This document shows, piece by piece, positions 8,226-14,191 of a DNA stretch of 16,279 bases. This DNA is from an uncultured Rhizobiaceae group bacterium (GTDB lineage: Bacteria > Pseudomonadota > Alphaproteobacteria > Rhizobiales > Rhizobiaceae): positions 1-16,279 of the forward strand of contig CALDZZ010000042.1 of assembly GCA_937944075.1 (NCBI GenBank), written 5' to 3'. Positions within the stretch are counted from its first letter, which is position 1, and each line of letters begins with the position of its first letter. The notes under the pieces were generated by a model, which made no database searches, was not told where the DNA came from, and was given only the letters and a program-made list of their open reading frames with translations. The position numbers and the translations under genes are program-made.

Positions 8226-9134
8226 TTATCGGTTCAATGCCTTTTCGGCGGCGCCTTTCAAGACCTCTGCCAAATGATACAGACTTTCCTTTAGGGGTGA
8301 AGTATCCCGCCAGATCAAGGATATATGACGCTCAGCCTTTTTGTGATCAATCCGCTTTACCACCAATGCACTGTCACGACTTGCCTCAACCAGCGCATAC
8401 AGGCTTGGCAGGATTGCTATCCCCGCTCCCATTGCCGCCATTTGCCGGATGGCATCAAGACTTGTGCCTTCATACTCCGTGCTGACATAGGCGCCCGATT
8501 GCTTGGCAAGATCATGGATTGCCAGATTGAGATGATGACCATGACCAAGGGACAAGAGCGGCATGCCTTTCAGATCTGAAAGTTTTATCTCTTCCTTGCC
8601 AGAGGCAAGATGGGAATCGGTTGGGACACATATCCACAAATGTTCCTTGAAGAGTGGCATGGATTCACATTCTGGATGATCTTCTGCAGTTGAAATGATG
8701 GTATCAAGTCTTCCGTCTCTCAGATGTTTATCAATATCAAGCGTTCTGGCTTCTATGACGCTCATACGCAAATCCGGATATTTTTCATGGAGAACCTTGG
8801 TGGCACTCGGCAGTAAATATGGCCCCACAGAAGGGATAACACCCAGTTTGACGCGGCTGGTCAATATCCCCTGCTTTTGAGCGGTAGTTGCCTTCAATTC
8901 TTCTACAGCCCTAATGATGTGCCTTGCTTGACGCACCACATTTTCACCGTCAGGCGTGAGGATGGCTCCATGTCTGCCGCGCTCAACGAGCTTGGCATTC
9001 AACTCTATCTCCATATCGGCGATCTGGGTCGAAAGACTGGGCTGGGAAACATTCATTCGACGCGCGGCATCATTGAATTTTCCTGTTTCTGCGACCGCAA
9101 TCAAATATTGAAGCTGTTTGAGAGTTGGACGCAT
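8226..9134 (-). CDS. LysR-family regulator, OxyR-like but without the redox cysteines
   Basis: A 302-residue LysR-type regulator. The N-terminal winged helix-turn-helix spans about residues 3-62 (LKQLQYLIAVAETGKF, then AARRMNVSQPSLSTQIADME). A two-lobe effector domain follows. The sequence is closest to OxyR: MRPTLKQLQYL and ERGRHGA are typical of alphaproteobacterial OxyR. In E. coli OxyR the sensor is GHC199L with Cys208 nine residues on. Here the equivalent is GHHL, with His201 and Ala210 at those places. The only cysteines, Cys156 and Cys169, are elsewhere. Disulphide sensing is therefore unlikely and a small-molecule ligand is more plausible (inference). It starts at ATG 9134 with GAGGGG just upstream. 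A matching operator lies 18 bases before the start. The gene is divergent from the YdcH/sbtA/sbtB genes and probably regulates them. Confidence 0.92.
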   Translation of the reverse strand: MRPTLKQLQYLIAVAETGKFNDAARRMNVSQPSLSTQIADMEIELNAKLVERGRHGAILTPDGENVVRQARHIIRAVEELKATTAQKQGILTSRVKLGVIPSVGPYLLPSATKVLHEKYPDLRMSVIEARTLDIDKHLRDGRLDTIISTAEDHPECESMPLFKEHLWICVPTDSHLASGKEEIKLSDLKGMPLLSLGHGHHLNLAIHDLAKQSGAYVSTEYEGTSLDAIRQMAAMGAGIAILPSLYALVEASRDSALVVKRIDHKKAERHISLIWRDTSPLKESLYHLAEVLKGAAEKALNR

Positions 9135-9151
9135 GACCCCTCACAAGTTGT

Positions 9152-9188
9152 ATAGATAAAAACTATCGTAAATATAATTTCTTTCGAT
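9152..9188. promoter_or_regulatory. OxyR-type operator (ATAG-N7-CTAT with a second half at N7 spacing)
   Basis: Bases 9152-9166 read ATAGATAAAAACTAT and match every fixed base of the published OxyR half-motif ATAGnTnnnAnCTAT. Seven bases later, 9174-9188 match 7 of 10 fixed bases, and 7 is the spacing of the OxyR tetramer site. The site also contains the general LysR T-N11-A box. It sits 17 bases before the lysR start and 56 bases before the divergent YdcH-like gene, abutting a possible rightward -35 (TTGTTT, 9189-9194). That fits autoregulation plus activation of the rightward genes. Confidence 0.65.
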
Positions 9189-9244
9189 TTGTTTTATAAC
9201 CAATGCAATCCATATGCAAACTGTAACAACAAGGAAAGGTACCA

Positions 9245-9430
9245 ATGCGCTATTATTCACCAACTTCAATTCAATCCAGACTGACATCCTTGAGGAACCG
9301 TCATTTTATGACTTCCAGGAAAATTGATACGGAAAGCAAGAAACCCAATCCGGATGGATTTCTGTTGCAGGAACTTAAGCGAAGGCGCCTGAAGCTTAAA
9401 GACGAAATTACAGGGTATTCGCTTATCTGA
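9245..9430 (+). CDS. DUF465/YdcH-family small protein
   Basis: 61 residues. The C-terminal half, LLQELKRRRLKLKDEI, and the preceding SRLTSLRNRH pattern align well with short alphaproteobacterial YdcH/DUF465 proteins, which are two-helix hairpins of about 50-60 residues with no firm function. The variable middle, ESKKPNPDGF, corresponds to the turn between the helices. The ATG has one of the strongest ribosome sites here (GGAAAGG, 6 bases upstream), which supports this start over the internal ATG at 9308. It is the first gene to the right of the OxyR-type operator. An 11-base-pair hairpin 13 bases after its stop may separate it from sbtA, so cotranscription with sbtA is open. Confidence 0.75.
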   Translation: MRYYSPTSIQSRLTSLRNRHFMTSRKIDTESKKPNPDGFLLQELKRRRLKLKDEITGYSLI

Positions 9431-9443
9431 TTACCCTGAAATA

Positions 9444-9479
9444 GATTGGCCGCATTTGATCCCCGAGGTGCGGCCAATC
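9444..9479 (+). terminator. Strong hairpin after the YdcH-like gene (possible terminator, no U-tract)
   Basis: GATTGGCCGCA (9444-9454) and TGCGGCCAATC (9469-9479) are perfect 11-base arms around a 14-base loop. Position just after a stop codon suggests a terminator or mRNA-stabilising hairpin. There is no run of T after either arm, so a classical intrinsic terminator is not supported; an operator or RNA-processing role remains possible. Confidence 0.4.
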
Positions 9480-9565
9480 ATATTGGCACTTACTTATTAC
9501 CAAAAAACAGGTTTTCCCTGCCAACATCATCAACCATACAAAGCCTTTGACATGGCCGAACTCAT

Positions 9566-9599
9566 TTGCCGCCAGCATGCCTGGGCATATAATTCCCAG
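9566..9599 (+). promoter_or_regulatory. Candidate sbtA promoter with an inverted repeat over the -10
   Basis: TTGCCG (9566-9571) and a perfect TATAAT (9588-9593) are 16 bases apart. The -10 lies inside the symmetric repeat CTGGG-N9-CCCAG (9581-9599), which could be a repressor site. Transcription would start about 115 bases before sbtA. This is pattern matching only. The rest of 9480-9715 holds no ORF that I believe is coding. Confidence 0.35.
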
Positions 9600-9715
9600 A
9601 GATACATCATACTGAAAAAACTGTTGAAACGAACGTTGCAGAAGCGACAAGCCGATAAAGGATGCTAAGGTTTAAACATGCTAAATAATCATAATTCAGA
9701 AAGCTTGCGCCCATA

Positions 9716-10693
9716 ATGGAGACAGCACTCTCAACCATTCTTTCTCCAATCATTTTGTTCTTCCTGCTGGGTATGGTTTCCGCCCTGTTGCGCTCGCAAA
9801 TGACTGTTCCTGAAGCCTTTGCAAAGGGCCTCGCCATATACCTAATGATGGCGATTGGTCTAAAAGGCGGTGTTGAGATGTCCAAAAATCCGCTTACCGG
9901 TGAAGTTCTCATGGTCTTTGGTGCCGGGATATTCCTTTCCTTTGTCATACCTCTGATTTCCTTTCAGCTGTTGAGGCTTACCACCAAACTCAATACGATT
10001 GATGCTGCTGCAGCGGCAGCACACTATGGTTCGATTTCGATCGTCACTTTTGTTGCTGCGACTGAAGCCATCAAGATAAGTGGCATCACAACCTCAGGGC
10101 ATCTGGTCGCCCTTGCAGCCCTTATGGAAACACCTGCCATAATCAGTGCCCTTTTGCTTGCGCGCAGAAGCAACATGAGCAAACAGCCTGTTGCCGGATC
10201 GGAAGCCGGGGAATTGATGCGTGAAGTGCTTTTGAATGCTTCTGTTGTTGTTTTGATTGGGGCGCTATTGATCGGATGGGTTGTCGGTGAAACCGAGTTT
10301 GCCAAGGTCTCCCCGTTTTTCGTTACCCCGTTCCAGGGTGTGCTTTGTCTCTTCCTTCTGGACATGGGACTTTCTGCAGGACGTGGCTTGAGAAATGGTT
10401 GGCGACAGCTTGATGTCATGACGATTATGTTCGGCCTCTACATGCCGCTTGTTTCTGCGGCACTTGCGGCAGGCCTGTGCTATCTCATCGGAATGCCTGC
10501 AGGAGATGCAGCCTTGTTCATCACACTATCGGCATCCGCATCCTATATCGCCGTACCAGCAGCCATGCGCCTTGCCTTGCCAGAAGCAAAACCGTCAATT
10601 TATCTTACCCTTTCGCTTGGTGTAACCTTCCCGTTTAATGTAACCTTGGGTATTCCGATTTACATGGCCATGGCCAACTTCATCGCGTCCTAG
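9716..10693 (+). CDS. sbtA: SbtA-type sodium-dependent bicarbonate permease
   Basis: A 325-residue membrane protein of the SbtA family (DUF897), with about 10 predicted helices in two inverted halves. Family signatures are clear. LKGGVEMS lies near residue 50 and AAHYGSISIVTFVAA at 101-115. In the second half there is SASYIAVPAAMRLALPEA (from 274) and GVTFPFNVTLGIPIY (302-316). The two Ser/Thr-rich half-helix motifs form the Na+/bicarbonate site in the cyanobacterial protein. This one is shorter than the roughly 370 residues of cyanobacterial SbtA, mainly in the cytoplasmic loop near residues 150-170, the region contacted by SbtB. ATG 9716 has only a weak AGAAAG upstream. The PII-like gene starts 12 bases after the stop, the same order as cyanobacterial sbtA-sbtB. 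Confidence 0.92.
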   Translation: METALSTILSPIILFFLLGMVSALLRSQMTVPEAFAKGLAIYLMMAIGLKGGVEMSKNPLTGEVLMVFGAGIFLSFVIPLISFQLLRLTTKLNTIDAAAAAAHYGSISIVTFVAATEAIKISGITTSGHLVALAALMETPAIISALLLARRSNMSKQPVAGSEAGELMREVLLNASVVVLIGALLIGWVVGETEFAKVSPFFVTPFQGVLCLFLLDMGLSAGRGLRNGWRQLDVMTIMFGLYMPLVSAALAAGLCYLIGMPAGDAALFITLSASASYIAVPAAMRLALPEAKPSIYLTLSLGVTFPFNVTLGIPIYMAMANFIAS

Positions 10694-10705
10694 AGAGAAA
10701 ACTGT

Positions 10706-11014
10706 ATGCCACATAACAAACAACGATTTGAACTTGTCATTGAACGCATGGCCTACAAGCGTGCTTGCCGCATTCTGATTGAGGCAGGTGTAACCGGATA
10801 TACCGTGGTTCCTGCCCTGGCAGGCTATGGTAATGGCAACAAGTGGCAGCGCGACAATGATATCTCCGGCAGTAACGACATGGTTGTCATCATTTCAATC
10901 ACGGATGATGAGACCCTGAAGATTATTCGCGAAAAAATGGTCAATTTGCTGGCCAGTCATATCGGTGTTGTCAGCATTTCTGCAGTCACGGTTTTGAGGC
11001 CGGAAAAGTTTTAG
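10706..11014 (+). CDS. sbtB: PII-like SbtB-family regulator
   Basis: A 102-residue protein with a PII fold: FELVIERMAYKRACRILIEAGVTGYTVVPALAG at the N-terminus, a T-loop of about residues 37-56 (GYGNGNKWQRDNDIS), and a C-terminal strand ending VLRPEKF. GATGYTV-like sequence and position after sbtA identify it as SbtB-like rather than GlnB/GlnK: the GlnB uridylylation tyrosine context is absent. In cyanobacteria SbtB trimers bind adenine nucleotides, including cyclic AMP, and block SbtA. The cysteine pair of the cyanobacterial C-terminal extension (CGPxGC type) is missing; the only cysteine is Cys21. AGAGAG precedes the ATG at 10706. It is cotranscribed with sbtA. Confidence 0.88.
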   Translation: MPHNKQRFELVIERMAYKRACRILIEAGVTGYTVVPALAGYGNGNKWQRDNDISGSNDMVVIISITDDETLKIIREKMVNLLASHIGVVSISAVTVLRPEKF

Positions 11015-11079
11015 CCCAAAGCTCGACACAAAGCCCTCGCTTGAAGTTCAGGCAGCATTTCATCTTTTCAAGCTAATGC

Positions 11080-11107
11080 TTGACATTTGGCGGGCATTGA
11101 GTAATTT
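11080..11107 (+). promoter_or_regulatory. Candidate rpmG promoter (TTGACA-N16-TAATTT)
   Basis: A perfect -35 TTGACA (11080-11085) is followed 16 bases later by TAATTT (11102-11107), a loose -10. It lies 100 bases before rpmG and after the sbtB stop. The predicted transcript would begin almost at the GC hairpin at 11115-11141. Confidence 0.45.
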
Positions 11108-11114
11108 GCGCTTC

Positions 11115-11148
11115 AACAGATGGCCGCCTGCGCGGCCTGTTTTATTTT
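11115..11148 (+). terminator. Intrinsic-terminator-like hairpin between sbtB and rpmG
   Basis: GGCCGC (11122-11127) pairs with GCGGCC (11132-11137) around a CTGC loop. AACA (11115-11118) can extend to TGTT (11138-11141) past a 3-base bulge, and a T-rich run, TTTTATTTT, ends at 11148. It may terminate sbtAB transcripts, or act as an attenuator of rpmG, since it falls just after the candidate promoter. Confidence 0.6.
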
Positions 11149-11153
11149 ACCTT

Positions 11154-11183
11154 CCTGAACAGCTTTACAAGAAAGCTTACAGG
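11154..11183 (+). promoter_or_regulatory. Second hairpin in the rpmG leader
   Basis: AGCTTT (11161-11166) pairs with AAAGCT (11172-11177), and CCTG (11154-11157) with CAGG (11180-11183) across a small internal loop. It ends 22 bases before the rpmG ATG. It could be a leader structure read by a ribosomal protein or an alternative fold to the upstream hairpin. Confidence 0.35.
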
Positions 11184-11205
11184 CTTCAGATACAGGATTT
11201 ACGTT

Positions 11206-11373
11206 ATGGCAAAAGCCACCACTATTAAGATAAAGCTTGAGAGCACCGCAGACACTGGTTTCTTTTATGTCACCAAGAAAAACAGCCGTACAATGACCGA
11301 AAAGATGGTCAAACGCAAATACGATCCGGTTGCCAAAAAGCATGTTGAGTTCAAGGAAACCAAGATCAAGTAA
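11206..11373 (+). CDS. rpmG: 50S ribosomal protein L33
   Basis: A 55-residue gene reading MAKATTIKIKLESTADTGFF, then YVTKKNSRTMTEKMVKRKYD, and ending VEFKETKIK before TAA at 11371-11373. Length and sequence are those of proteobacterial L33, a component of the large subunit near the E site. It lacks the CxxC pairs, so it is the zinc-independent (C-) form. The ATG has only a weak upstream purine run (ACAGGATTTACGTT). It is flanked by a structured leader and its own terminator at 11401-11426, so it is probably a single-gene unit. Confidence 0.97.
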   Translation: MAKATTIKIKLESTADTGFFYVTKKNSRTMTEKMVKRKYDPVAKKHVEFKETKIK

Positions 11374-11400
11374 TCCTGATTTTCTGATACGTTTTAAATC

Positions 11401-11426
11401 AAGCCGCTTTTTCAAGCGGCTTTTTT
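11401..11426 (+). terminator. Rho-independent terminator of rpmG
   Basis: AAGCCGCTT (11401-11409) and AAGCGGCTT (11414-11422) form a perfect 9-base-pair stem with a 4-base loop, followed by continuing Ts to 11426. It starts 27 bases after the rpmG stop. The arms also allow leftward termination, but no leftward gene ends here. Confidence 0.9.
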
Positions 11427-11507
11427 GTACCTGTTTCATATTTTCCGTTTCAGCGCATGGCATGAATTTTGCTTGGTTTTACAAGCAATTGCTGAAGGAA
11501 ACACATC

Positions 11508-12401
11508 TTGACAGTCGTACCCTCACCCTCCTCCTGGAAAAGCCAGAACCTGTCGAAAATACAATCTCGACTTGAGCCACATCTGCTGTCTGAAAAACTT
11601 GAAACCATCATTCAGGGCGATATTCAGGGCATATTCCTGCACAAGGAAAACGATGTGCTGGCAATGTATTGCTATGACAACAAATCTCATCAACTGAGCA
11701 ATATCATGTCTCGAATTGATCTGGGCAACCCGCTTAACCTTTTGGGTGCTTATTCCCAGGCTGTATTCCTCACAGGTTTCTGGCAAGAAGAACCTCCGGA
11801 ATCAGTCTATATTGCCGGGTTTGGCGGAGGGCGATTGGCAATGTTGTTCAATCATTACTTTAGTAACATGACGCTACATGGAAGCGATATTGATTCCAAT
11901 GTTCTTGCCGTATCCAGAGACTATTTTGGTCTGGATGCAGAAATCATGAAGCAGGTCAGCGCAAGGGACAGTCGTGAGGACTTGCAGGCGCGAGACACAC
12001 TTTATGACATCCTGTTTCTTGATGTTTTTGTCGGGGGTGGTGAACATGTAAACCATCTCTCCACTGTCGAGTTCTTCCGACTATGTCGTGAAAAAATGAC
12101 TGACAATGGGGTTCTGGTAGCCAATCTTGTTATTATCGACCCCCTGATGCATCAAAAGATTGCTTCCATCCAGTCCGTATTCAATCAGGTTCATGTTTGG
12201 GAATATAACGGCGCGCATGTTGTTTTTGCCAGTGACAAGGTTTTTAACCAACAAGCACTTAGAGCGCGCGTCATGGACTTTCAAACCCATGAAAGCCCGG
12301 ACTTTGATCTACTGGAAAAGGTCGATGCCCTTAAGGCAGTCGAACTAGACCAGAGCGTCAAACCGTTACTGGACAACGACTTGCAGTCAAAACAATCTTA
12401 A
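11508..12401 (+). CDS. Spermidine-synthase-like / class I methyltransferase-fold protein
   Basis: 297 residues. The Rossmann core resembles the polyamine aminopropyltransferase family: motif I VYIAGFGGGRLAMLF (residues 100-114), the acidic strand end LHGSDIDSNVLAVSRDYFGL (123-142), and YDILFLDVFVGGGEHVNHLSTVEFF (166-190). The last segment normally carries the catalytic aspartate (D-S-D-P type in SpeE). Here it is DVFVGGG, so genuine spermidine synthesis is doubtful and the substrate is unknown. There is no signal peptide or membrane segment. The start is TTG 11508, supported by GAAGGAA 7 bases upstream. It stands alone after the rpmG terminator, and no polyamine gene is nearby. Confidence 0.8.
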   Translation: MTVVPSPSSWKSQNLSKIQSRLEPHLLSEKLETIIQGDIQGIFLHKENDVLAMYCYDNKSHQLSNIMSRIDLGNPLNLLGAYSQAVFLTGFWQEEPPESVYIAGFGGGRLAMLFNHYFSNMTLHGSDIDSNVLAVSRDYFGLDAEIMKQVSARDSREDLQARDTLYDILFLDVFVGGGEHVNHLSTVEFFRLCREKMTDNGVLVANLVIIDPLMHQKIASIQSVFNQVHVWEYNGAHVVFASDKVFNQQALRARVMDFQTHESPDFDLLEKVDALKAVELDQSVKPLLDNDLQSKQS

Positions 12402-12423
12402 AAATTTATCTATGGAAAATAAA

Positions 12424-12556
12424 GGGGTCGACCGGATTTCGGGAATGGTACGAGGAGGCCATTAACTGATCCAAAATGCCGGTCGACAACCCCACGGACC
12501 CAGGAGATGCGGCGGACCTGAGCACTCCGTAGGGCAAAACTTTTAGAAGAAAACCG
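12424..12556. ncRNA. Candidate structured RNA (three consecutive hairpins), identity unknown
   Basis: GTCGACCGG (12427-12435) and CCGGTCGAC (12479-12487) form a 9-base-pair stem, extended by GGG/CCC past an AA bulge. Inside it, AATGG (12444-12448) pairs with CCATT (12459-12463) around a loop containing AGGAGG. A second element pairs ACGGA (12494-12498) with TCCGT (12527-12531 or adjacent) plus CAGG/CCTG, and a third pairs GGGC with GCCC around CTT-TTAG-AAG. I do not recognise 6S, SRP RNA, tmRNA, RNase P RNA or a known riboswitch. Strand is unclear: read leftward, the first stem is followed by TTTATTTT and could be a terminator for pleD. Confidence 0.35.
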
Positions 12557-12773
12557 CCCCTTGGTTATCACTGGTGACAATTTGACTCACTTTTATACAA
12601 TAATCAACCGTTTGCTAACGCTTTAGTAACCTATTTCAGGGTTATCGTTAGCATTAATGCTTAATTTTCATAGTACTTAGGGAATATTACTTAGGAATGT
12701 GTCAGCTGCCTCGCTAATATGAAGCGAAATGGCAGCAGCACAGAAAAACACCGTATTGTTTAGCGATTGTGCC
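12557..12773. other. Intergenic A+T-rich stretch with inverted and direct repeats, no gene seen
   Basis: This is the rest of the 372-base gap before the pleD stop. GCTAACG (12614-12620) and CGTTAGC (12646-12652) are inverted arms with an inner TAACC/GGTTA pair. GCTGCCTCGC (12705-12714) and GCGA-aat-GGCAGC (12724-12736) form a second hairpin that may end pleD transcription, though no T-run follows. TACTTAGGGAAT (12674-12685) is nearly repeated at 12688-12698. I see no credible ORF. Confidence 0.5.
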
Positions 12774-14150
12774 TTAGGCAGCTACTGTAATAACCTGGTT
12801 GCGCCCTGCCCGTTTTGCGGCATAAAGGGCATTATCTGCACGCTTCATTAAAGCACTTGGCGTGTCACTTTCGTGGTCAATGGAGGATAGCCCCATGCTG
12901 ATTGTTGTGTAAACCTGTTTTGATCCATTCTCTGCCAGTATGGGATGCTCTTCAACTTCACGGCGTATGCGCTCTGCAACCACGCTTGCATAGACGATAT
13001 CTGTGTCCGGCATGATAACGATGAATTCTTCGCCGCCATATCGACATGCGATATCTACGTTTCGCACGTTTTTGCGTATCCTGTTTGCAACTTCGGCAAT
13101 CACAAGATCTCCGACATCGTGCCCATGGGTATCATTCACAGACTTGAACTTGTCGATATCGCACATCATGGCGGTAACCGGCTTGTTTAGAGCAAAGGAC
13201 TTCTCAAAAAGGGAAGGAAAATGCATGTCAAAATAACGCCTGTTGTGAAGACCCGTCAGCGAATCCTTTACGGCCATTTCAATGGTTTGCTGCACAGAAT
13301 CACGCAGACAGTCATTGTATCGCTTGCGGGTCATTTGTGTTTTTACCCTGGCAAGCAATTCATGCATGTCAACCGGGCTCTTGATGTAATCATTCACACC
13401 GATTTCCATTGCCCTGCTTACAACGTCTTCCTGTCCTTGCACTGCAACAACCAGCAATGGCAGCAGCCTGGTTCTTTCAAGTGAGCGCAAATGCGAGCAA
13501 AGGCGAAGGCTGTCAAAGTTTTCCAGCCCAAGGGAAATAATCGCAAGATCATAATTCCCCTCAACAATACTGAACAAGGCGTCGTTCGGGTCTGTTTCAA
13601 CCGTTACATTATGAGATTTTGAAAGTGCAGTGACCACTTTTTCATAGGAAGCTGACCGATCATCAACAATGATCACATTGGGACGTTCCTTTGGCGCGTT
13701 AACCTCAGCCATGACCTTGCTGTAGTTCATGGCAAGCTCATCGCCATTTGACGCTCTCAAACGCAGATCATCTGTCAGCATTTTCAAGCGAACCAGACTT
13801 TTGACCCTCGTTACAAGTGCCAGATCGTTGACCGGCTTGGTAAGAAAATCATCAGCGCCCGCTTCAAGCCCCTGTATTCGGTCTTCTGGCTGGTCAAGTG
13901 CAGTTACCATGACAACCGGTATATGCATTGTAATGGGATTGGACTTCAATCTTCTGCAAACTTCAAAACCGTTCATGCCCGGCATCATGACATCCAGCAA
14001 AACAATGTCACATTGCCCACTTTCGCACAAATCCAGTGCATCCTGTCCGTTGCAGGCTGTCAGAACCTGAAAATATTCAGCCATCAAACGCGCTTCAAGC
14101 AACTTTACATTCGTTGGGATGTCATCGACTACTAAAATACGGGCTGTCAA
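12774..14150 (-). CDS. pleD: Diguanylate cyclase response regulator PleD (REC-REC-GGDEF)
   Basis: A 458-residue protein that makes cyclic-di-GMP when phosphorylated; in Caulobacter it acts at the cell pole under DivJ/PleC control. The first receiver domain (residues 1-125) has phospho-acceptor Asp53 in LLDVMMPG and Lys105. The second receiver (155-275) is degenerate, with ISLGLE where the acceptor would be, as in Caulobacter PleD. The GGDEF domain carries the active motif GGEEF (372-376), and RNVD (363-366) supplies the RxxD inhibitory site, so product feedback should be intact. The start is TTG at 14150, giving MTARILVVDD as in orthologues. It lies 41 bases after divK on the same strand, so the two form an operon. 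Confidence 0.97.
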   Translation of the reverse strand: MTARILVVDDIPTNVKLLEARLMAEYFQVLTACNGQDALDLCESGQCDIVLLDVMMPGMNGFEVCRRLKSNPITMHIPVVMVTALDQPEDRIQGLEAGADDFLTKPVNDLALVTRVKSLVRLKMLTDDLRLRASNGDELAMNYSKVMAEVNAPKERPNVIIVDDRSASYEKVVTALSKSHNVTVETDPNDALFSIVEGNYDLAIISLGLENFDSLRLCSHLRSLERTRLLPLLVVAVQGQEDVVSRAMEIGVNDYIKSPVDMHELLARVKTQMTRKRYNDCLRDSVQQTIEMAVKDSLTGLHNRRYFDMHFPSLFEKSFALNKPVTAMMCDIDKFKSVNDTHGHDVGDLVIAEVANRIRKNVRNVDIACRYGGEEFIVIMPDTDIVYASVVAERIRREVEEHPILAENGSKQVYTTISMGLSSIDHESDTPSALMKRADNALYAAKRAGRNQVITVAA

Positions 14151-14191
14151 TTTTTTGTCTCACTACGCTGAACTATTTACTAACTATCGTT

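Noticed and set aside
9456..9668. 70-codon ORF between the YdcH-like gene and sbtA (and its antisense partner at 9423-9650)
   Set aside because: Starts on a TTG inside the hairpin, no ribosome site, composition unlike a known protein, and it overlaps the best promoter candidate for sbtA.
12424..12560. Possible tmRNA, 6S RNA or SRP RNA
   Set aside because: The GGGG start and nearby stems suggested tmRNA, but there is no tag reading frame ending in alanines, no T-arm GTTCGA motif and no CCA-like end. The SRP core GGAAGGAAGCAGC-type sequence is absent, and the fold is not the single long 6S hairpin.
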